Shown piece by piece: positions 9,087-20,098 of a DNA stretch of 64,000 bases. The translations under genes were made by a program, and so were the position numbers. This DNA comes from Rothia endophytica. GTDB taxonomy: Bacteria > Actinomycetota > Actinomycetes > Actinomycetales > Micrococcaceae. A model generated the notes under the pieces. That model did not search any database, was not told where the DNA came from, and worked only from the letters and a program-made list of their open reading frames with translations. Within the stretch, counting starts at the first letter, position 1; every line of letters begins with the position of its first letter. The stretch lies in the NCBI RefSeq assembly GCF_928381505.1, contig NZ_CAKMSJ010000006.1, positions 1 through 64,000 of the forward strand, written 5' to 3'.

Positions 9087-9135
9087 ATTCTTTCATACCC
9101 TGTACACTCTGTCAGTTACAGAGAGTAAAGAAATC

Positions 9136-9169
9136 GGCGGGGCTGAACCTCCAAGGGGCTAGCCCCGCC
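9136..9169 (-). terminator. Terminator downstream of leuA
   Basis: Stem GGCGGGGCT / AGCCCCGCC (9 bp) enclosing a GC-rich loop, 10 bp past the leuA stop. On the minus strand it is followed by GATTTCTTTAC. Confidence 0.75.
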
Positions 9170-9178
9170 ACGGCAAAC

Positions 9179-11036
<1,858 letters not shown>

Positions 11037-11099
11037 GTGTTCAAGGTATCACGCGTTTTTTAGCCACCGGTAGTAAGGGCACACTATTTCCACTATATG

Positions 11100-11128
11100 A
11101 AAAGCTCCCGCTGTAGCGGGAGCTTTTA
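11100..11128 (-). terminator. Terminator downstream of the LCP-family gene
   Basis: A perfect 12-bp stem AAAGCTCCCGCT / AGCGGGAGCTTT with a 2-base loop GT, directly after the LCP gene stop codon. Both sides carry short A/T runs, so it could act on either strand. On the minus strand it ends GCTTTTCAT. Confidence 0.85.
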
Positions 11129-11131
11129 CAT

Positions 11132-12595
11132 TTAGTAGCCGAAGGACTGCTGGCAGGTGACCTGATCAGCGGTCTGCCCGGTGGCACCGGAAGCTATATC
11201 AGTCTCTTGAGATTCGATCTTGTCATGCTCTGCCAAGTCTGAGCCAACGACTACCTCAATCCCAATGTACTGATCAGAAGGGGTGAGGGTAGTAATTCCA
11301 AAGATATCTGCGACAGCCTGTGCTTCAGCCTCAAAACCGTAGGGGTAAACGATGGATGAGGTTGCATACTCGACAGCGTTTTCATTAACAGTGGTCTGCT
11401 TGAAGCCGCGATCCTCGATAGCCGATGCAAGAGCAGAACCTCTATCATCCACCCCTGAGCCGTTGGAGACGGAAACGGAGACAGCATAGTTTAGCGGATC
11501 AACGTCCTCTTCTGCCGTTTCATCTGTGGCAGCCGGCTCGCTTGGCGGCTCAACCAGACTCTCGTCCTTCTGCAGTTTCGTGAAGAAAGCTTCAGATTCG
11601 GTGGATAATTGCAGTTTATTGTCATCTAGGACGTAGGGTTCGTGAGGAACCGTTGCAAAAACAACCTTGCTGAGGTCAACTGTTGAGAAAATCGACCCCA
11701 CGCTGACCAGCGTAGATAGATCGGTCATCCCCTTATCAACCGTAACGTTCTGGGTCACAGCTTCGGCCATACGGTAGAGCATGCCCGGGTTAGAAAGAGT
11801 GCCCTCCGACTGAACCTTGCGTAGCAGGGAAGATAAAAAGCTTTGCTGTGCTCTAATACGGGCGGTATCGCTGCCATCTCCAAAGCCGTGACGTGACCGA
11901 AGGAAAGCTAGTGCCTGCTCGCCTTCAACGTCGGAAGTTCCAGCCTTCAATTTCAAACCACTGTAGGTGTCATCAATATCTTCGGTGACGCATACCTGGA
12001 CTCCACCAACAACGCTGGACAGTGCTTTAACAGCGTTGAAATCAACCAGCATAAAGTGATCAATTTCTACACCGGTGATGTTGCTGATGGTAGCGACGGT
12101 GCAGCCCGGGCCACCGCGCTCAAGTGACTCGTTAATCTGTGTATCTTCGCTGGCGGCGTATACCTGGCCCGTCTCAGCGTCGGTGCACTTGGGGATATCT
12201 ACCATCAAATCGCGAGGGAAAGACACCACATTAACCATCTGGCGGTCCTCACTGACCTGAAGCAGCATCATCACATCTGAACGGGCCCCCGACTCTGCAT
12301 CAGCCTCATCACCGTAAGCAGCGTTATTACCCGAGCGGGTATCGGAGCCAATGACCAAAATATCGAGTGAACCACTCGCCAGATTGCCGACTAACTCCCC
12401 CACATCCATCTCAGCGGTGTGAACGTTAGAGCGCAACCTGGCCAGAGCAAAGCCACCCAGCCCTAACACTAAAAGCAACATAGCTATGCAACCGAAGGCA
12501 AGCCACTTCAAACGCTGAGACTTCTGGGGCTGAAGTAGCATGTGGCGCCCATGTGTAGCTGTTGAAGGCTGAGGGGAAGAGCCTGAAAAGGCCAT
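11132..12595 (-). CDS. LytR-CpsA-Psr (LCP) family cell-wall ligase with LytR_C domain
   Basis: LCP proteins transfer glycopolymers (teichoic acids, arabinogalactan, capsule) from lipid carriers to peptidoglycan outside the membrane. A cytoplasmic N-terminus is followed by one transmembrane helix (about 31-52). The LCP domain then covers about 75-290, with the phosphate-binding arginines in GSDTR (Arg87), GARSDVM, SFPRDL (Arg128) and ARIRAQQ. A C-terminal LytR_C domain (about 385-460) is typical of actinobacterial members. The ATG has GGAG seven bases upstream. Length is 487. The specific polymer cannot be told from this sequence. Confidence 0.9.
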   Translation of the reverse strand: MAFSGSSPQPSTATHGRHMLLQPQKSQRLKWLAFGCIAMLLLVLGLGGFALARLRSNVHTAEMDVGELVGNLASGSLDILVIGSDTRSGNNAAYGDEADAESGARSDVMMLLQVSEDRQMVNVVSFPRDLMVDIPKCTDAETGQVYAASEDTQINESLERGGPGCTVATISNITGVEIDHFMLVDFNAVKALSSVVGGVQVCVTEDIDDTYSGLKLKAGTSDVEGEQALAFLRSRHGFGDGSDTARIRAQQSFLSSLLRKVQSEGTLSNPGMLYRMAEAVTQNVTVDKGMTDLSTLVSVGSIFSTVDLSKVVFATVPHEPYVLDDNKLQLSTESEAFFTKLQKDESLVEPPSEPAATDETAEEDVDPLNYAVSVSVSNGSGVDDRGSALASAIEDRGFKQTTVNENAVEYATSSIVYPYGFEAEAQAVADIFGITTLTPSDQYIGIEVVVGSDLAEHDKIESQETDIASGATGQTADQVTCQQSFGY

Positions 12596-12703
12596 TCATA
12601 AACTCCGTTTCATAGATACCGACGATAAGCACCGTGGTTCAAGGTAATGCTTAAAAATACCCACAAATTCTTATGGTTCTTAGCTCAAAAGCTGAAAGGA
12701 AGC

Positions 12704-13792
12704 CTAAAAGCCTAACTTGCCCAGAGCCTTGGGGTCCTTCTGCCAGTCCTTAGCAACCTTTACATGAATCGATAGGAACACCTTGGTGCCCAGCAAAGCC
12801 TCGATATTCTTGCGTGCCGTCTGACCAATTTCTTTCAGGCGTGCACCCTGCTTGCCGATAATAATTCCCTTCTGAGAATCACGCTCAACGAACAAGTTAA
12901 TGTGGATATCCAAGAGCGGGTTTTCCTCGCGGCGACCCTCCCTGAATTCCATCTCCTCGACGGTCACTGCAACCGAATGCGGTAGCTCGTGTGTGACGCC
13001 TTCCAAGGCAGCTTCACGAACCAGCTCGGCAATGAGAGTGGCCTCAGGCTCATCGGTCAATTCACCGGTGGGGTACAGAGGAGGCGAATCAGGCAGATGT
13101 GTGGAAAGCAATTTAGCCACTTCTTCAACCTGGTAGCCATTGACTGCAGATACAGGAATGATATCGGCCCAGCCGCCGCGTCCGTCGTTCACTACGCTGC
13201 TGGCAGGCTCGCCCTTAGCCCCAGCCCGAGAAGCAGCCGGGCCACTTCCCTTACGGAAGGGCATTTCTTCGCCCTTTTTCTTGCGCTCTTGCCGATCGCG
13301 TCGCTGTTTGCGAGCTGCTCGCTCCGCGCTCATAATCTCATCACCCAGAGCAGAAACCTCAATGAGCTGCTCGGTCAGCTGTTCGTGGCTCACCTTATCT
13401 GCTTTGGTAACAATCGCTACGATGGGCTTGTTTCCAGAGGCAGCAAGCTGTTGAGCGATATAGCGATCACCCGGTCCGATCTTCTCATCAGCCGGAATGC
13501 AGAAACCAATGACATCAACTTCAGACAGCGTTTCAGCTACGAGATCGTTGAGACGTTCTCCCAGCAGAGTACGCGGCCGGTGCAGACCGGGAGTATCAAC
13601 CAGCACCAGCTGAAAATCATCGCGGTGCACGATACCGCGAATGGTATGACGGGTGGTTTGTGGGCGATTTGAAGTAATAGCAACTTTCTGCCCCACCAGC
13701 GCATTAGTCAAGGTTGACTTGCCGGCGTTAGGGCGCCCAACCAGCACCGCAAAGCCAGCCGAATAGTCATCGGGAAAAGCTGCAAAATCCAC
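12704..13792 (-). CDS. era: GTPase Era with a basic insertion
   Basis: Ribosome-assembly GTPase that binds the 3' end of 16S rRNA in the small subunit. G1 (GRPNAGKST, 19-27), the switch PQTTRH, G3 (DTPGL, 66-70), G4 (TKAD, 129-132) and G5 (VSA, 214-216) are present, followed by a C-terminal KH domain with the GKQG loop. At 362 residues it is about 60 longer than usual. The excess lies between G4 and G5 (about 150-207) as a charged, basic low-complexity stretch (ERAARKQRRDRQERKKKG). All catalytic motifs are intact, so the protein should function. Confidence 0.95.
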   Translation of the reverse strand: MDFAAFPDDYSAGFAVLVGRPNAGKSTLTNALVGQKVAITSNRPQTTRHTIRGIVHRDDFQLVLVDTPGLHRPRTLLGERLNDLVAETLSEVDVIGFCIPADEKIGPGDRYIAQQLAASGNKPIVAIVTKADKVSHEQLTEQLIEVSALGDEIMSAERAARKQRRDRQERKKKGEEMPFRKGSGPAASRAGAKGEPASSVVNDGRGGWADIIPVSAVNGYQVEEVAKLLSTHLPDSPPLYPTGELTDEPEATLIAELVREAALEGVTHELPHSVAVTVEEMEFREGRREENPLLDIHINLFVERDSQKGIIIGKQGARLKEIGQTARKNIEALLGTKVFLSIHVKVAKDWQKDPKALGKLGF

Positions 13793-13935
13793 TCAAAAAC
13801 TCCAAGTGTTGGTCTCAATAAAAACTACAGACCACTTTACAACCTTTTACCTGTGCCCCTTTGAGTTTGTGCTGTAAGTCGGTTCCACTGCGGTAGAAGT
13901 CTCCTCACTGCTCCTCTATTGATGCACCAATAAAC

Positions 13936-13974
13936 AAGCCGCCCCTCCACCCCGGGGGATGGAAAGGGCGGCTT
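13936..13974 (-). terminator. Terminator downstream of the CNNM transporter gene
   Basis: Stem AAGCCGCCC / GGGCGGCTT (9 bp) around a C/G-rich inner section that can extend the hairpin, 11 bp past the CNNM stop. On the minus strand it is followed by GTTTATT. Confidence 0.85.
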
Positions 13975-13985
13975 TGCAGGGGTGC

Positions 13986-15281
13986 CTACTGATCAACAGG
14001 CTGTTCACTCGCTTCAACGGTGACAGGGGGCTCTGCCCAGACTTCTAGGGTGCCAATCTTATTACGGCGACCGCGGGCACCAATTGCCTTGATATGGATG
14101 CCCTCCACGACGACTTCACTACCAATAATAGGTACTCGTCCCAGGTGCTTAGAGAGCAACCCTCCCACCGTCTCGACGTCTTCATCTTCGAGGTCAACAC
14201 CAAAGGTCTCCCCCAGTTCTTCCACCCCTAGACGGGAGCTGATACGGAAGGTGCCGTCTTCCTGCATCACTACTTCTGGTTTCTCGTTGTCGTACTCATC
14301 GGCAATATCACCAACAAGCTCTTCAATCAGATCCTCAAGAGTAACCAGCCCTGAGGTGCCCCCGTATTCATCAACAACCACCGCAACATGCGTTGACTCC
14401 CTCTGCATTTGCTTGAGCAAGTCCATCACCCGCTTGGTTTCAGGCTCAAAACGGGCCGGGCGCATCAGCGAAGCGATACTAAGAGCGGAAGCTTTACCAG
14501 TGACTCCTCGATAACCCTCGATGGTGTCTTTCAGATAAAGGACGCCCCGCACATCGTCAAAAGAGTCACCCAAGACCGGCATGCGAGAGTACCCTGAGCG
14601 CAAGAAAAGATTGAGGGCATCATCTAAGCTCTCCTCGAGGTCGATAGTGACCATATCTGCGCGAGGAACCATCACCGAGCGGATGCGGGTTTCATCCAAC
14701 TCAAAGATTGACTGCACCATCTCAGCTTCATCGTCCTCAATAGCTTCAGAGGACGATGCCCGGTCAACGAATTCGAGAATTTCATCCTCGGTAAAGATAC
14801 CGGTGACCCGGCCTGAGTCTTTGGGGCTAAACTTGCGCGACAGCGCTGTCAGCAAAGATGAGAAAGGGCGCGTCAGAACACCCAGGGCATAGGTTAGACC
14901 CGCCATGGTTTTAAAAACCTGAACGTGCTTTGTGCGACCCACTAAACGTGGAGCCACCCCGAAGAAGGCAAAAATCAGGACAGTCATTACCAGTAGGGTC
15001 AGCACCACGCTGATCCAGGTACGGTGAAATATCTCGGAAACCAAGAGATAAAAGCAGATTACTGCCGCAGTTTCCGCTAAAACCCGCCAGATGCGTAAGG
15101 AACGGAAGTAAGGTTCAGGGTCAGCAAGAATTGCCCGGACGCTCTCTTTACCGGACTCATCCGCTAACTCCTCCGCAACGGCCCTGGGCAGGTAGGTATA
15201 AGAAGACTCCATAGCGGTGAAAAGATAACCGATGAGAACTAAAACCAGTACACCGTTAGTGAGAAAGAAGACGGAAAGCAC
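13986..15281 (-). CDS. CNNM/CorC family transporter with CBS domains
   Basis: Membrane protein of the family often labelled hemolysin or CorC; relatives are linked to magnesium and other divalent-cation efflux. The N-terminal CNNM domain has hydrophobic segments at about 4-24, 60-80, 88-110 and near 125-145. A CBS pair follows (about 195-330, with MVPRADMVTID and VAVVVDEYGGTSGLVTLEDL), then a CorC_HlyC domain (about 345-420). Length 431 is normal. It starts three bases after the ybeY stop, so it is co-transcribed with phoH-ybeY. There is no evidence for a lytic activity. Confidence 0.88.
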   Translation of the reverse strand: MLSVFFLTNGVLVLVLIGYLFTAMESSYTYLPRAVAEELADESGKESVRAILADPEPYFRSLRIWRVLAETAAVICFYLLVSEIFHRTWISVVLTLLVMTVLIFAFFGVAPRLVGRTKHVQVFKTMAGLTYALGVLTRPFSSLLTALSRKFSPKDSGRVTGIFTEDEILEFVDRASSSEAIEDDEAEMVQSIFELDETRIRSVMVPRADMVTIDLEESLDDALNLFLRSGYSRMPVLGDSFDDVRGVLYLKDTIEGYRGVTGKASALSIASLMRPARFEPETKRVMDLLKQMQRESTHVAVVVDEYGGTSGLVTLEDLIEELVGDIADEYDNEKPEVVMQEDGTFRISSRLGVEELGETFGVDLEDEDVETVGGLLSKHLGRVPIIGSEVVVEGIHIKAIGARGRRNKIGTLEVWAEPPVTVEASEQPVDQ

Positions 15282-15284
15282 GGG

Positions 15285-15791
15285 TTAGTGCCTCGTTTCA
15301 ACGGGAGCAGGGCGGCCCAGAAAGTCTTCAAGAATAGTCCGCTGGATACCAAACATCTCAGCTTCCTCTTCCTTCGTGGCGTGGTCGTAGCCCAGGCAGT
15401 GCAGGATGCCGTGGGTGGTGAGCAAGCACAGCTCATCAAGAGTCGAATGACCGGCTTCTTTGCCCTGAGCAGCAGCTACCGGTGGGCAGAGCACGATATC
15501 ACCCAGTACGCCAGTTGCCGGCTGGTCCGGTGTACCGGGTGTTAGCTCGTCCATAGGAAAGGACATCACATCGGTTGGGCCGGGCAAATCCATCCACTCT
15601 AGGTGGATACGCTCCATTTCAGATTCCCCCACGACGCTGATTGAAAGCTCAGTCTCTGCAGAAACATTCAGATGAGCGAAAGCATGAGCTACCAAACGCT
15701 CAATGGCGTCTGTATCAACCTCAGCAAAAGACCGACGAACGGTTTCAGAAGCGTCCTCGCCGGCGTCCTCGATATCAAATTCAATGCTCAT
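15285..15791 (-). CDS. ybeY: Endoribonuclease YbeY
   Basis: Zinc-dependent RNase involved in 16S rRNA 3'-end maturation and ribosome quality control. The metal-binding signature THGILHCLGYDH is complete with its three histidines, near residues 128-139. The upstream motif DVMSFPMDE is also typical. Length 168 is normal. The ATG overlaps the phoH stop by one base (TAATG), showing translational coupling. The neighbouring PhoH-like ATPase and Era are recurrent genomic partners. Confidence 0.95.
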   Translation of the reverse strand: MSIEFDIEDAGEDASETVRRSFAEVDTDAIERLVAHAFAHLNVSAETELSISVVGESEMERIHLEWMDLPGPTDVMSFPMDELTPGTPDQPATGVLGDIVLCPPVAAAQGKEAGHSTLDELCLLTTHGILHCLGYDHATKEEEAEMFGIQRTILEDFLGRPAPVETRH

Positions 15792-16882
15792 TAGTGGTCC
15801 TTAGATACTTCAATACCGGATTTTTCGAGTAGCTTCTCAGCAGCAGCTTCAATGGTTTGGCGCTTGACCTTGCGGGTTTTACGGCGATCGATATTAGATT
15901 TCGTTTCGTCCCAGCGATCGTAGGCACTCACGATATCTGACACGAGCGAGTGACGGACCACGTCCTCAGCCTGCAGCAAAGAAAAGTTAATATCCTCGAC
16001 TCCCTCAAGAATCTGGCGAATTTGCTTAAGACCAGAAGCATGGCCACCGGGAAGATCAATCTGAGTGACGTCGCCGGTAATCACCATTTTGGAGCCAAAA
16101 CCCAGGCGCGTGAGGAACATCTTCATCTGCTCAACAGTTGTATTCTGAGCTTCATCCAAGACAATGAAGGCATCATTGAGGGTTCGGCCACGCATATAGG
16201 CAAGGGGCGCTACCTCAATGGTTCCAGCCTCCATGAGACGCGGGATAGACTCCGGATCCATCATGTCGTGAAGCGCATCGTAGAGCGGGCGCAGGTAGGG
16301 GTCGATCTTCTCGTGGAGAGAGCCGGGCAAGAAACCTAGTCGCTCCCCTGCCTCTACCGCGGGGCGGGTCAGAATAATTCGGTTGACCTCTTTAGCCTGC
16401 AATGCTTGAACAGCTTTTGCCATAGCAAGGTAGGTTTTACCGGTACCAGCCGGGCCAATACCGAAAATAACGGTATTGGCGTCAATGGCATCAACGTAGC
16501 TTTTTTGGTTGATGGTCTTGGGGCGGATGTTCTTGCCCCGTGAACTCAGAATGTTATGGCTAATGGCCGCAGCTGGATGCGCCAACGTGGCTGTCATCAT
16601 GCCCATAATGCGAGTGACCACTTCGGTGGTAACCTGGGTGTCATTTTGAACAAGCTGGACCAGCTCACCCAACAACCGCACGGTGGTCCCTACGGTTTCA
16701 GAAGGGCCGGTGACCACAACATCTAACCCCTTAGGGCGGATGGAGAGACCCGGAAAAGCCTGTTCAATCAGGGTGATGTTGCCATCGTGGGGGCCAAGGA
16801 CGGCTACCATCTCTTCAGCTGAGCGGAAAGAAAAAGTTCGAGCAACGGTCAGTGGGCGGTGCGTAGCAGATGCAGTAGTCAT
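15791..16882 (-). CDS. PhoH-like ATPase
   Basis: Cytoplasmic ATPase of the PhoH family, thought to act in RNA metabolism with YbeY. Walker A is GPAGTGKTYLA (about residues 140-150) and Walker B is IVLDEAQN. An N-terminal KH-like segment covers about 20-95. I chose ATG at 16882 because GAGGT lies nine bases upstream; the ORF extends 12 codons further. This gives 363 residues, ending in a Lys-rich tail. It is translationally coupled to ybeY. Confidence 0.92.
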   Translation of the reverse strand: MTTASATHRPLTVARTFSFRSAEEMVAVLGPHDGNITLIEQAFPGLSIRPKGLDVVVTGPSETVGTTVRLLGELVQLVQNDTQVTTEVVTRIMGMMTATLAHPAAAISHNILSSRGKNIRPKTINQKSYVDAIDANTVIFGIGPAGTGKTYLAMAKAVQALQAKEVNRIILTRPAVEAGERLGFLPGSLHEKIDPYLRPLYDALHDMMDPESIPRLMEAGTIEVAPLAYMRGRTLNDAFIVLDEAQNTTVEQMKMFLTRLGFGSKMVITGDVTQIDLPGGHASGLKQIRQILEGVEDINFSLLQAEDVVRHSLVSDIVSAYDRWDETKSNIDRRKTRKVKRQTIEAAAEKLLEKSGIEVSKDH

Positions 16883-16994
16883 AGGTGACCTCGCAGGTCT
16901 TTCAGAGCTCCTTGGCAATAGCAGAGTGGGTAAAAACTACTTTACCGAGTGCGGGCAGCAGGAGGTAGAAGTTTTGCGGTCAGTGATATTACGG

Positions 16995-17756
16995 CTACCA
17001 GCGGCCCAGCGCGACGTTGAGGGTTGAGATAGCAGCAGCCCCCGCGGTGGAACTACGTAGAACCTCATCGCCCAAGAGTACGACTCTGGCTCCAGCAGAT
17101 TTTAAGAGATCGAGTTCTCGTGGGCTGACTCCCCCTTCGGGACCCACTAAGAAGTAAATCTCTTCAATAGCGTCGGTCAGGCTAACTGAAAGTTCTTGGG
17201 TGAGTCGACCCTCAGCCTGCTCGTGAAGAACCAGGAAGAGAGCGGTTTCGCCGAGTTCCTGGGCTAATTTGGCAAGGTCAGCGCTGCTGTGCTGCTCATA
17301 AACCTGCGGGATGGTAGCTCGCCTGGACTGCTTTGCCGCAGCCCGTACGGTGTTCTGCCACTTGGCATGAGCCTTAGCGGCGCGTTCCATCTTCCACCGC
17401 ACAATAGAGCGATCAGCATTCCACGGCACAATGCCATGTGCGCCCAGCTCCGTGGCCATTTCTATGGCCTGGATGTCACGGTCCCCCTTGGCAAGAGCCT
17501 GCACCAGGTAGATGGCAACCTGCTCCGACTGCTCGGTGAGCAGGTTAATGCCAACCCTGACACCAGCATCTAGGATTTCAAGAACTGACCCGGTAGCGCG
17601 TCGTCCTGCACCATCTGCTAAATCAATGCCCTCGCCGACCAAAGCCCGCTTCACATTCTTAGCATGGTGCCCTTCATCGCCCGTCAGGTCAAAGGTGCTA
17701 CCTTCTTCCAAGAGATCAAATTCGGGGGTGCTAATGTAGTAGACCGCGTTTGTCAT
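16995..17756 (-). CDS. rsmE: 16S rRNA m3U1498 methyltransferase RsmE
   Basis: SPOUT-class methyltransferase that adds the N3 methyl group to U1498 of 16S rRNA. An N-terminal PUA-like domain (about 1-75) contains DEGHHAKNVKRA. The C-terminal trefoil-knot domain carries VGPEGGVSPRELDLL and VLLGDEVLRSSTAGAAAI, which form the S-adenosylmethionine site. Length 253 is normal. It begins five bases after the dnaJ stop, continuing the hrcA-dnaJ unit as in most Actinobacteria. Confidence 0.95.
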   Translation of the reverse strand: MTNAVYYISTPEFDLLEEGSTFDLTGDEGHHAKNVKRALVGEGIDLADGAGRRATGSVLEILDAGVRVGINLLTEQSEQVAIYLVQALAKGDRDIQAIEMATELGAHGIVPWNADRSIVRWKMERAAKAHAKWQNTVRAAAKQSRRATIPQVYEQHSSADLAKLAQELGETALFLVLHEQAEGRLTQELSVSLTDAIEEIYFLVGPEGGVSPRELDLLKSAGARVVLLGDEVLRSSTAGAAAISTLNVALGRW

Positions 17757-17761
17757 AGGGA

Positions 17762-18892
17762 TTACTTCAGATGATCTTTCAGTCGGGAGAAAAATCCCCC
17801 GGAGTTCTTATTTGAAAGCGTTTCACTGACCTTGAGGTCTTCACCGCGGGACTCAGAGAACTGCAACAGAAGGTTCTTCTGTTCCTCGGTCAAGCGGGTG
17901 GGAGTGCGCACCTCAATCTGTACACGGATGTCGCCCCTACCGCCACCGCGCAGACGGGTCACGCCCAGTTCTTTGAGAGTGATGATATCGCCAGACTGGG
18001 TACCGGCCGGTACGTTAACCTCCTGAACCCCATCGAAGGTCTCCAGCGTAACGGTGGTTCCCAGAGCGGCAGCAGTCATGGGCACACCCAGTGTTGCTAC
18101 CAGGTCATCACCGTCGCGGACGAACACAGGGTGAGATGCTACTCGCAGCTCAACGTAGAGATCCCCGTTGGGGCCCCCCGCAGTTCCCGCTTCACCCTGA
18201 CCAGCCAGACGAATGCGGGCACCGTTAGTAACACCTGCAGGAATTTTGATGGTGAGCGGCTTGCGCTCGCGCACACGGCCCTCACCGTAGCACTCAGCAC
18301 AGGGATTCTTGATGACGGTGCCAAAACCACGGCAGGACGGGCACTCAACCGGCTGGACGACAGTACCCAGAATAGATTGAACCTGGCGTTGCATGTAACC
18401 CTGACCGTGGCAGGTTGAACAGGTCTCAGGGTGAGTGCCTTCTGCAGTGCCTTCACCCTCGCAGCGCCCACAGGTGACCGCTGTATCAACAGTGATGGGC
18501 TTATTAACGCCGAAGACAGCGTCCTGCAAGTCAATTTTCACGTTGATCAGGGCGTCCTGGCCCTGACGCATGCGGCTCTGCGGGCCGCTGGGGCCAGAGT
18601 TGAAGAAGGTATCAAAAATATCCTGGAAGCCACCAAAGCCACCACCGAAACCACCCGCACCGCCAAAGCCCCCGGCAGAACCGTTTTCGTTACCGGTCTG
18701 GTCGTAGATACGACGCTTTTCAGGGTCGGAGAGCACATCATGAGCTAGCGAAACCCGCTTGAACTGCTCTGCAGCCTCTTCCGAAGGGTTAATGTCAGGG
18801 TGCAACTGACGAGCCTTCTTGCGATAAGCCTTCTTAATGTCTTCTGCGGACGCATCTTTGGACACACCCAAAGTTTCGTAGTGACTGCTCAC
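17762..18892 (-). CDS. dnaJ: Chaperone protein DnaJ
   Basis: Type I J-protein that delivers substrates to DnaK and stimulates its ATPase. The J domain (1-70) contains the HPD triad in [10 protein letters not shown] Gly/Phe-rich linker (about 72-105) is followed by a zinc-finger region with four CxxCxGxG-type repeats (about 140-205) and the C-terminal substrate domains. The GTG start has AGAGGA upstream. Length is 376. It follows hrcA by 64 bp and is the HrcA-linked paralogue (DnaJ2 type), as opposed to the one encoded with dnaK-grpE elsewhere. CIRCE control is likely through read-through from hrcA. Confidence 0.96.
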   Translation of the reverse strand: MSSHYETLGVSKDASAEDIKKAYRKKARQLHPDINPSEEAAEQFKRVSLAHDVLSDPEKRRIYDQTGNENGSAGGFGGAGGFGGGFGGFQDIFDTFFNSGPSGPQSRMRQGQDALINVKIDLQDAVFGVNKPITVDTAVTCGRCEGEGTAEGTHPETCSTCHGQGYMQRQVQSILGTVVQPVECPSCRGFGTVIKNPCAECYGEGRVRERKPLTIKIPAGVTNGARIRLAGQGEAGTAGGPNGDLYVELRVASHPVFVRDGDDLVATLGVPMTAAALGTTVTLETFDGVQEVNVPAGTQSGDIITLKELGVTRLRGGGRGDIRVQIEVRTPTRLTEEQKNLLLQFSESRGEDLKVSETLSNKNSGGFFSRLKDHLK

Positions 18893-18956
18893 TGATTCCT
18901 CTTTCTAGAGTAGGTTCACACAAAATATACCGAACGAGGCGCTAAAAGGCAGTTGC

Positions 18957-19949
18957 CTAGGACTCGCTCAAAATCTTTGACAGGTAACGCGCCACAGCGT
19001 TGACCTTTGAAATAGTCATGGAGTAGTCCATTCGGGTTGGCCCTACCACTCCTAAGGCAGCTGCTTCATCTGGGCCATAACCGCGAGCAATGACCGCTGC
19101 CTCTGACAGCGAATCTTCCGGGTTCTCTTGACCGATACTGACAGCAAAACCCTGTTCGTTCCGGTCGATGCCGGCCAAGAGTTTGAGAAGAACTACCTGT
19201 TCTTCTAGAGCGTCGAGCACCGGCGCAATGCTGCGGCTAAAGTCTACGGCTCCCTCAGCTAGGTAAGCGGTACCTGACACCAGTAAACGGGTGGGGTCTC
19301 CCTGACTGCCCATTGCTTGAAGCGCAGCCCAGAGGGGGCTGACCCCGGGGGCATCATGTAGTGCGGGCTGAAGCTCAGTCAGCAGATGCAACGGCTCGCC
19401 CTCGCACTGTTGGTTCAGTACTCTGCGCCAAAATGACAGTTGTTCTTCGGTGTGCAAAGCTGCCACATTGCGTTGAAGGATCTGACCGGTGCTGGTAATC
19501 AGCACCATCAGAATCATGGCGCTTGAAAGTGGTACCAGCTCAATATGCCGGACCGTCACCGTTTTTTTACGCGGGTACTGAACAAGCGCAACCTGCTGTG
19601 TAAGATGCGACAGCAGACGGGCGCTACGCCCCATCATCTCGTCGATGTCCTCGGCGCTATCCAGAAGTGTTTGTATAGCTCGTTTCTCAGCAGAACTTAG
19701 CGGCTGAACCTGCGCTACGCGGTCTACAAAAACCCGATAGCCCTGGTCCGTCGGAACCCGTCCCGCGCTAGCATGAGGAGCCCTGATAAGCCCCGCTTCT
19801 TCGAGTGCTGCCATGTCGTTGCGCACCGTGGCACTTGAGACCCCCAGATTGTGCCGCTCAATGAGAGCTTTAGAACCCACCGGCTCACGCAGGTGCACAT
19901 AATCTTCAACAATTGCCTGTAGAACCTGCAGGCGACGAGGGTGATCCAT
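18957..19949 (-). CDS. hrcA: Heat-inducible transcription repressor HrcA
   Basis: Represses heat-shock genes by binding CIRCE, usually with help from GroEL. The N-terminal winged helix (about 1-75) has EPVGSKALIERHNLGVSSATVRNDMAALE, the conserved recognition region, followed by the GAF-like HrcA domain. ATG at 19949 lies five bases after a strong AGGAGG. A GTG two codons upstream would touch that site, so 330 residues is preferred. A CIRCE element lies 34 bp upstream, implying autoregulation. Confidence 0.96.
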   Translation of the reverse strand: MDHPRRLQVLQAIVEDYVHLREPVGSKALIERHNLGVSSATVRNDMAALEEAGLIRAPHASAGRVPTDQGYRVFVDRVAQVQPLSSAEKRAIQTLLDSAEDIDEMMGRSARLLSHLTQQVALVQYPRKKTVTVRHIELVPLSSAMILMVLITSTGQILQRNVAALHTEEQLSFWRRVLNQQCEGEPLHLLTELQPALHDAPGVSPLWAALQAMGSQGDPTRLLVSGTAYLAEGAVDFSRSIAPVLDALEEQVVLLKLLAGIDRNEQGFAVSIGQENPEDSLSEAAVIARGYGPDEAAALGVVGPTRMDYSMTISKVNAVARYLSKILSES

Positions 19950-19982
19950 ATGCACCTCCTGGGCTAAAACAAAGCTTCATAT

Positions 19983-20009
19983 CTGGCACTCTCAGCTTGA
20001 GAGTGCTAA
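19983..20009. promoter_or_regulatory. CIRCE operator (HrcA binding site)
   Basis: CTGGCACTC, nine bases, GAGTGCTAA: this matches the CIRCE consensus TTAGCACTC-N9-GAGTGCTAA at 16 of 18 positions, with the mismatches in the left arm only. It lies between divergent hrcA (-) and the DUF3097 gene (+), about 7 bp from the candidate -35 of the latter. Confidence 0.95.
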
Positions 20010-20015
20010 CACCGC

Positions 20016-20043
20016 TTAACTCTAATACCCCCTGGGATAGAAT
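20016..20043 (+). promoter_or_regulatory. Candidate promoter of the DUF3097 gene
   Basis: TTAACT (20016-20021) and TAGAAT (20038-20043) are separated by 16 bp and lie 55 bp before the GTG start. The -10 matches the consensus at five of six positions, the -35 at four. Confidence 0.45.
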
Positions 20044-20098
20044 CAGAATTCGGTACGCTCATGGCTAAGGTGGGCAGGCGCACGCAGAAAGGCAGCTA

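Noticed and set aside
12989..13672. 227-codon plus-strand ORF
   Set aside because: It lies wholly antisense to era, whose GTPase motifs are intact, and shows no domain of its own.
14020..14514. 164-codon plus-strand ORF
   Set aside because: It is antisense to the CNNM transporter gene and of Ser/Arg/Pro-rich shadow composition.
13986..15281. Hemolysin or virulence factor
   Set aside because: The CNNM/CBS/CorC_HlyC architecture is that of cation transporters. The hemolysin label is historical.
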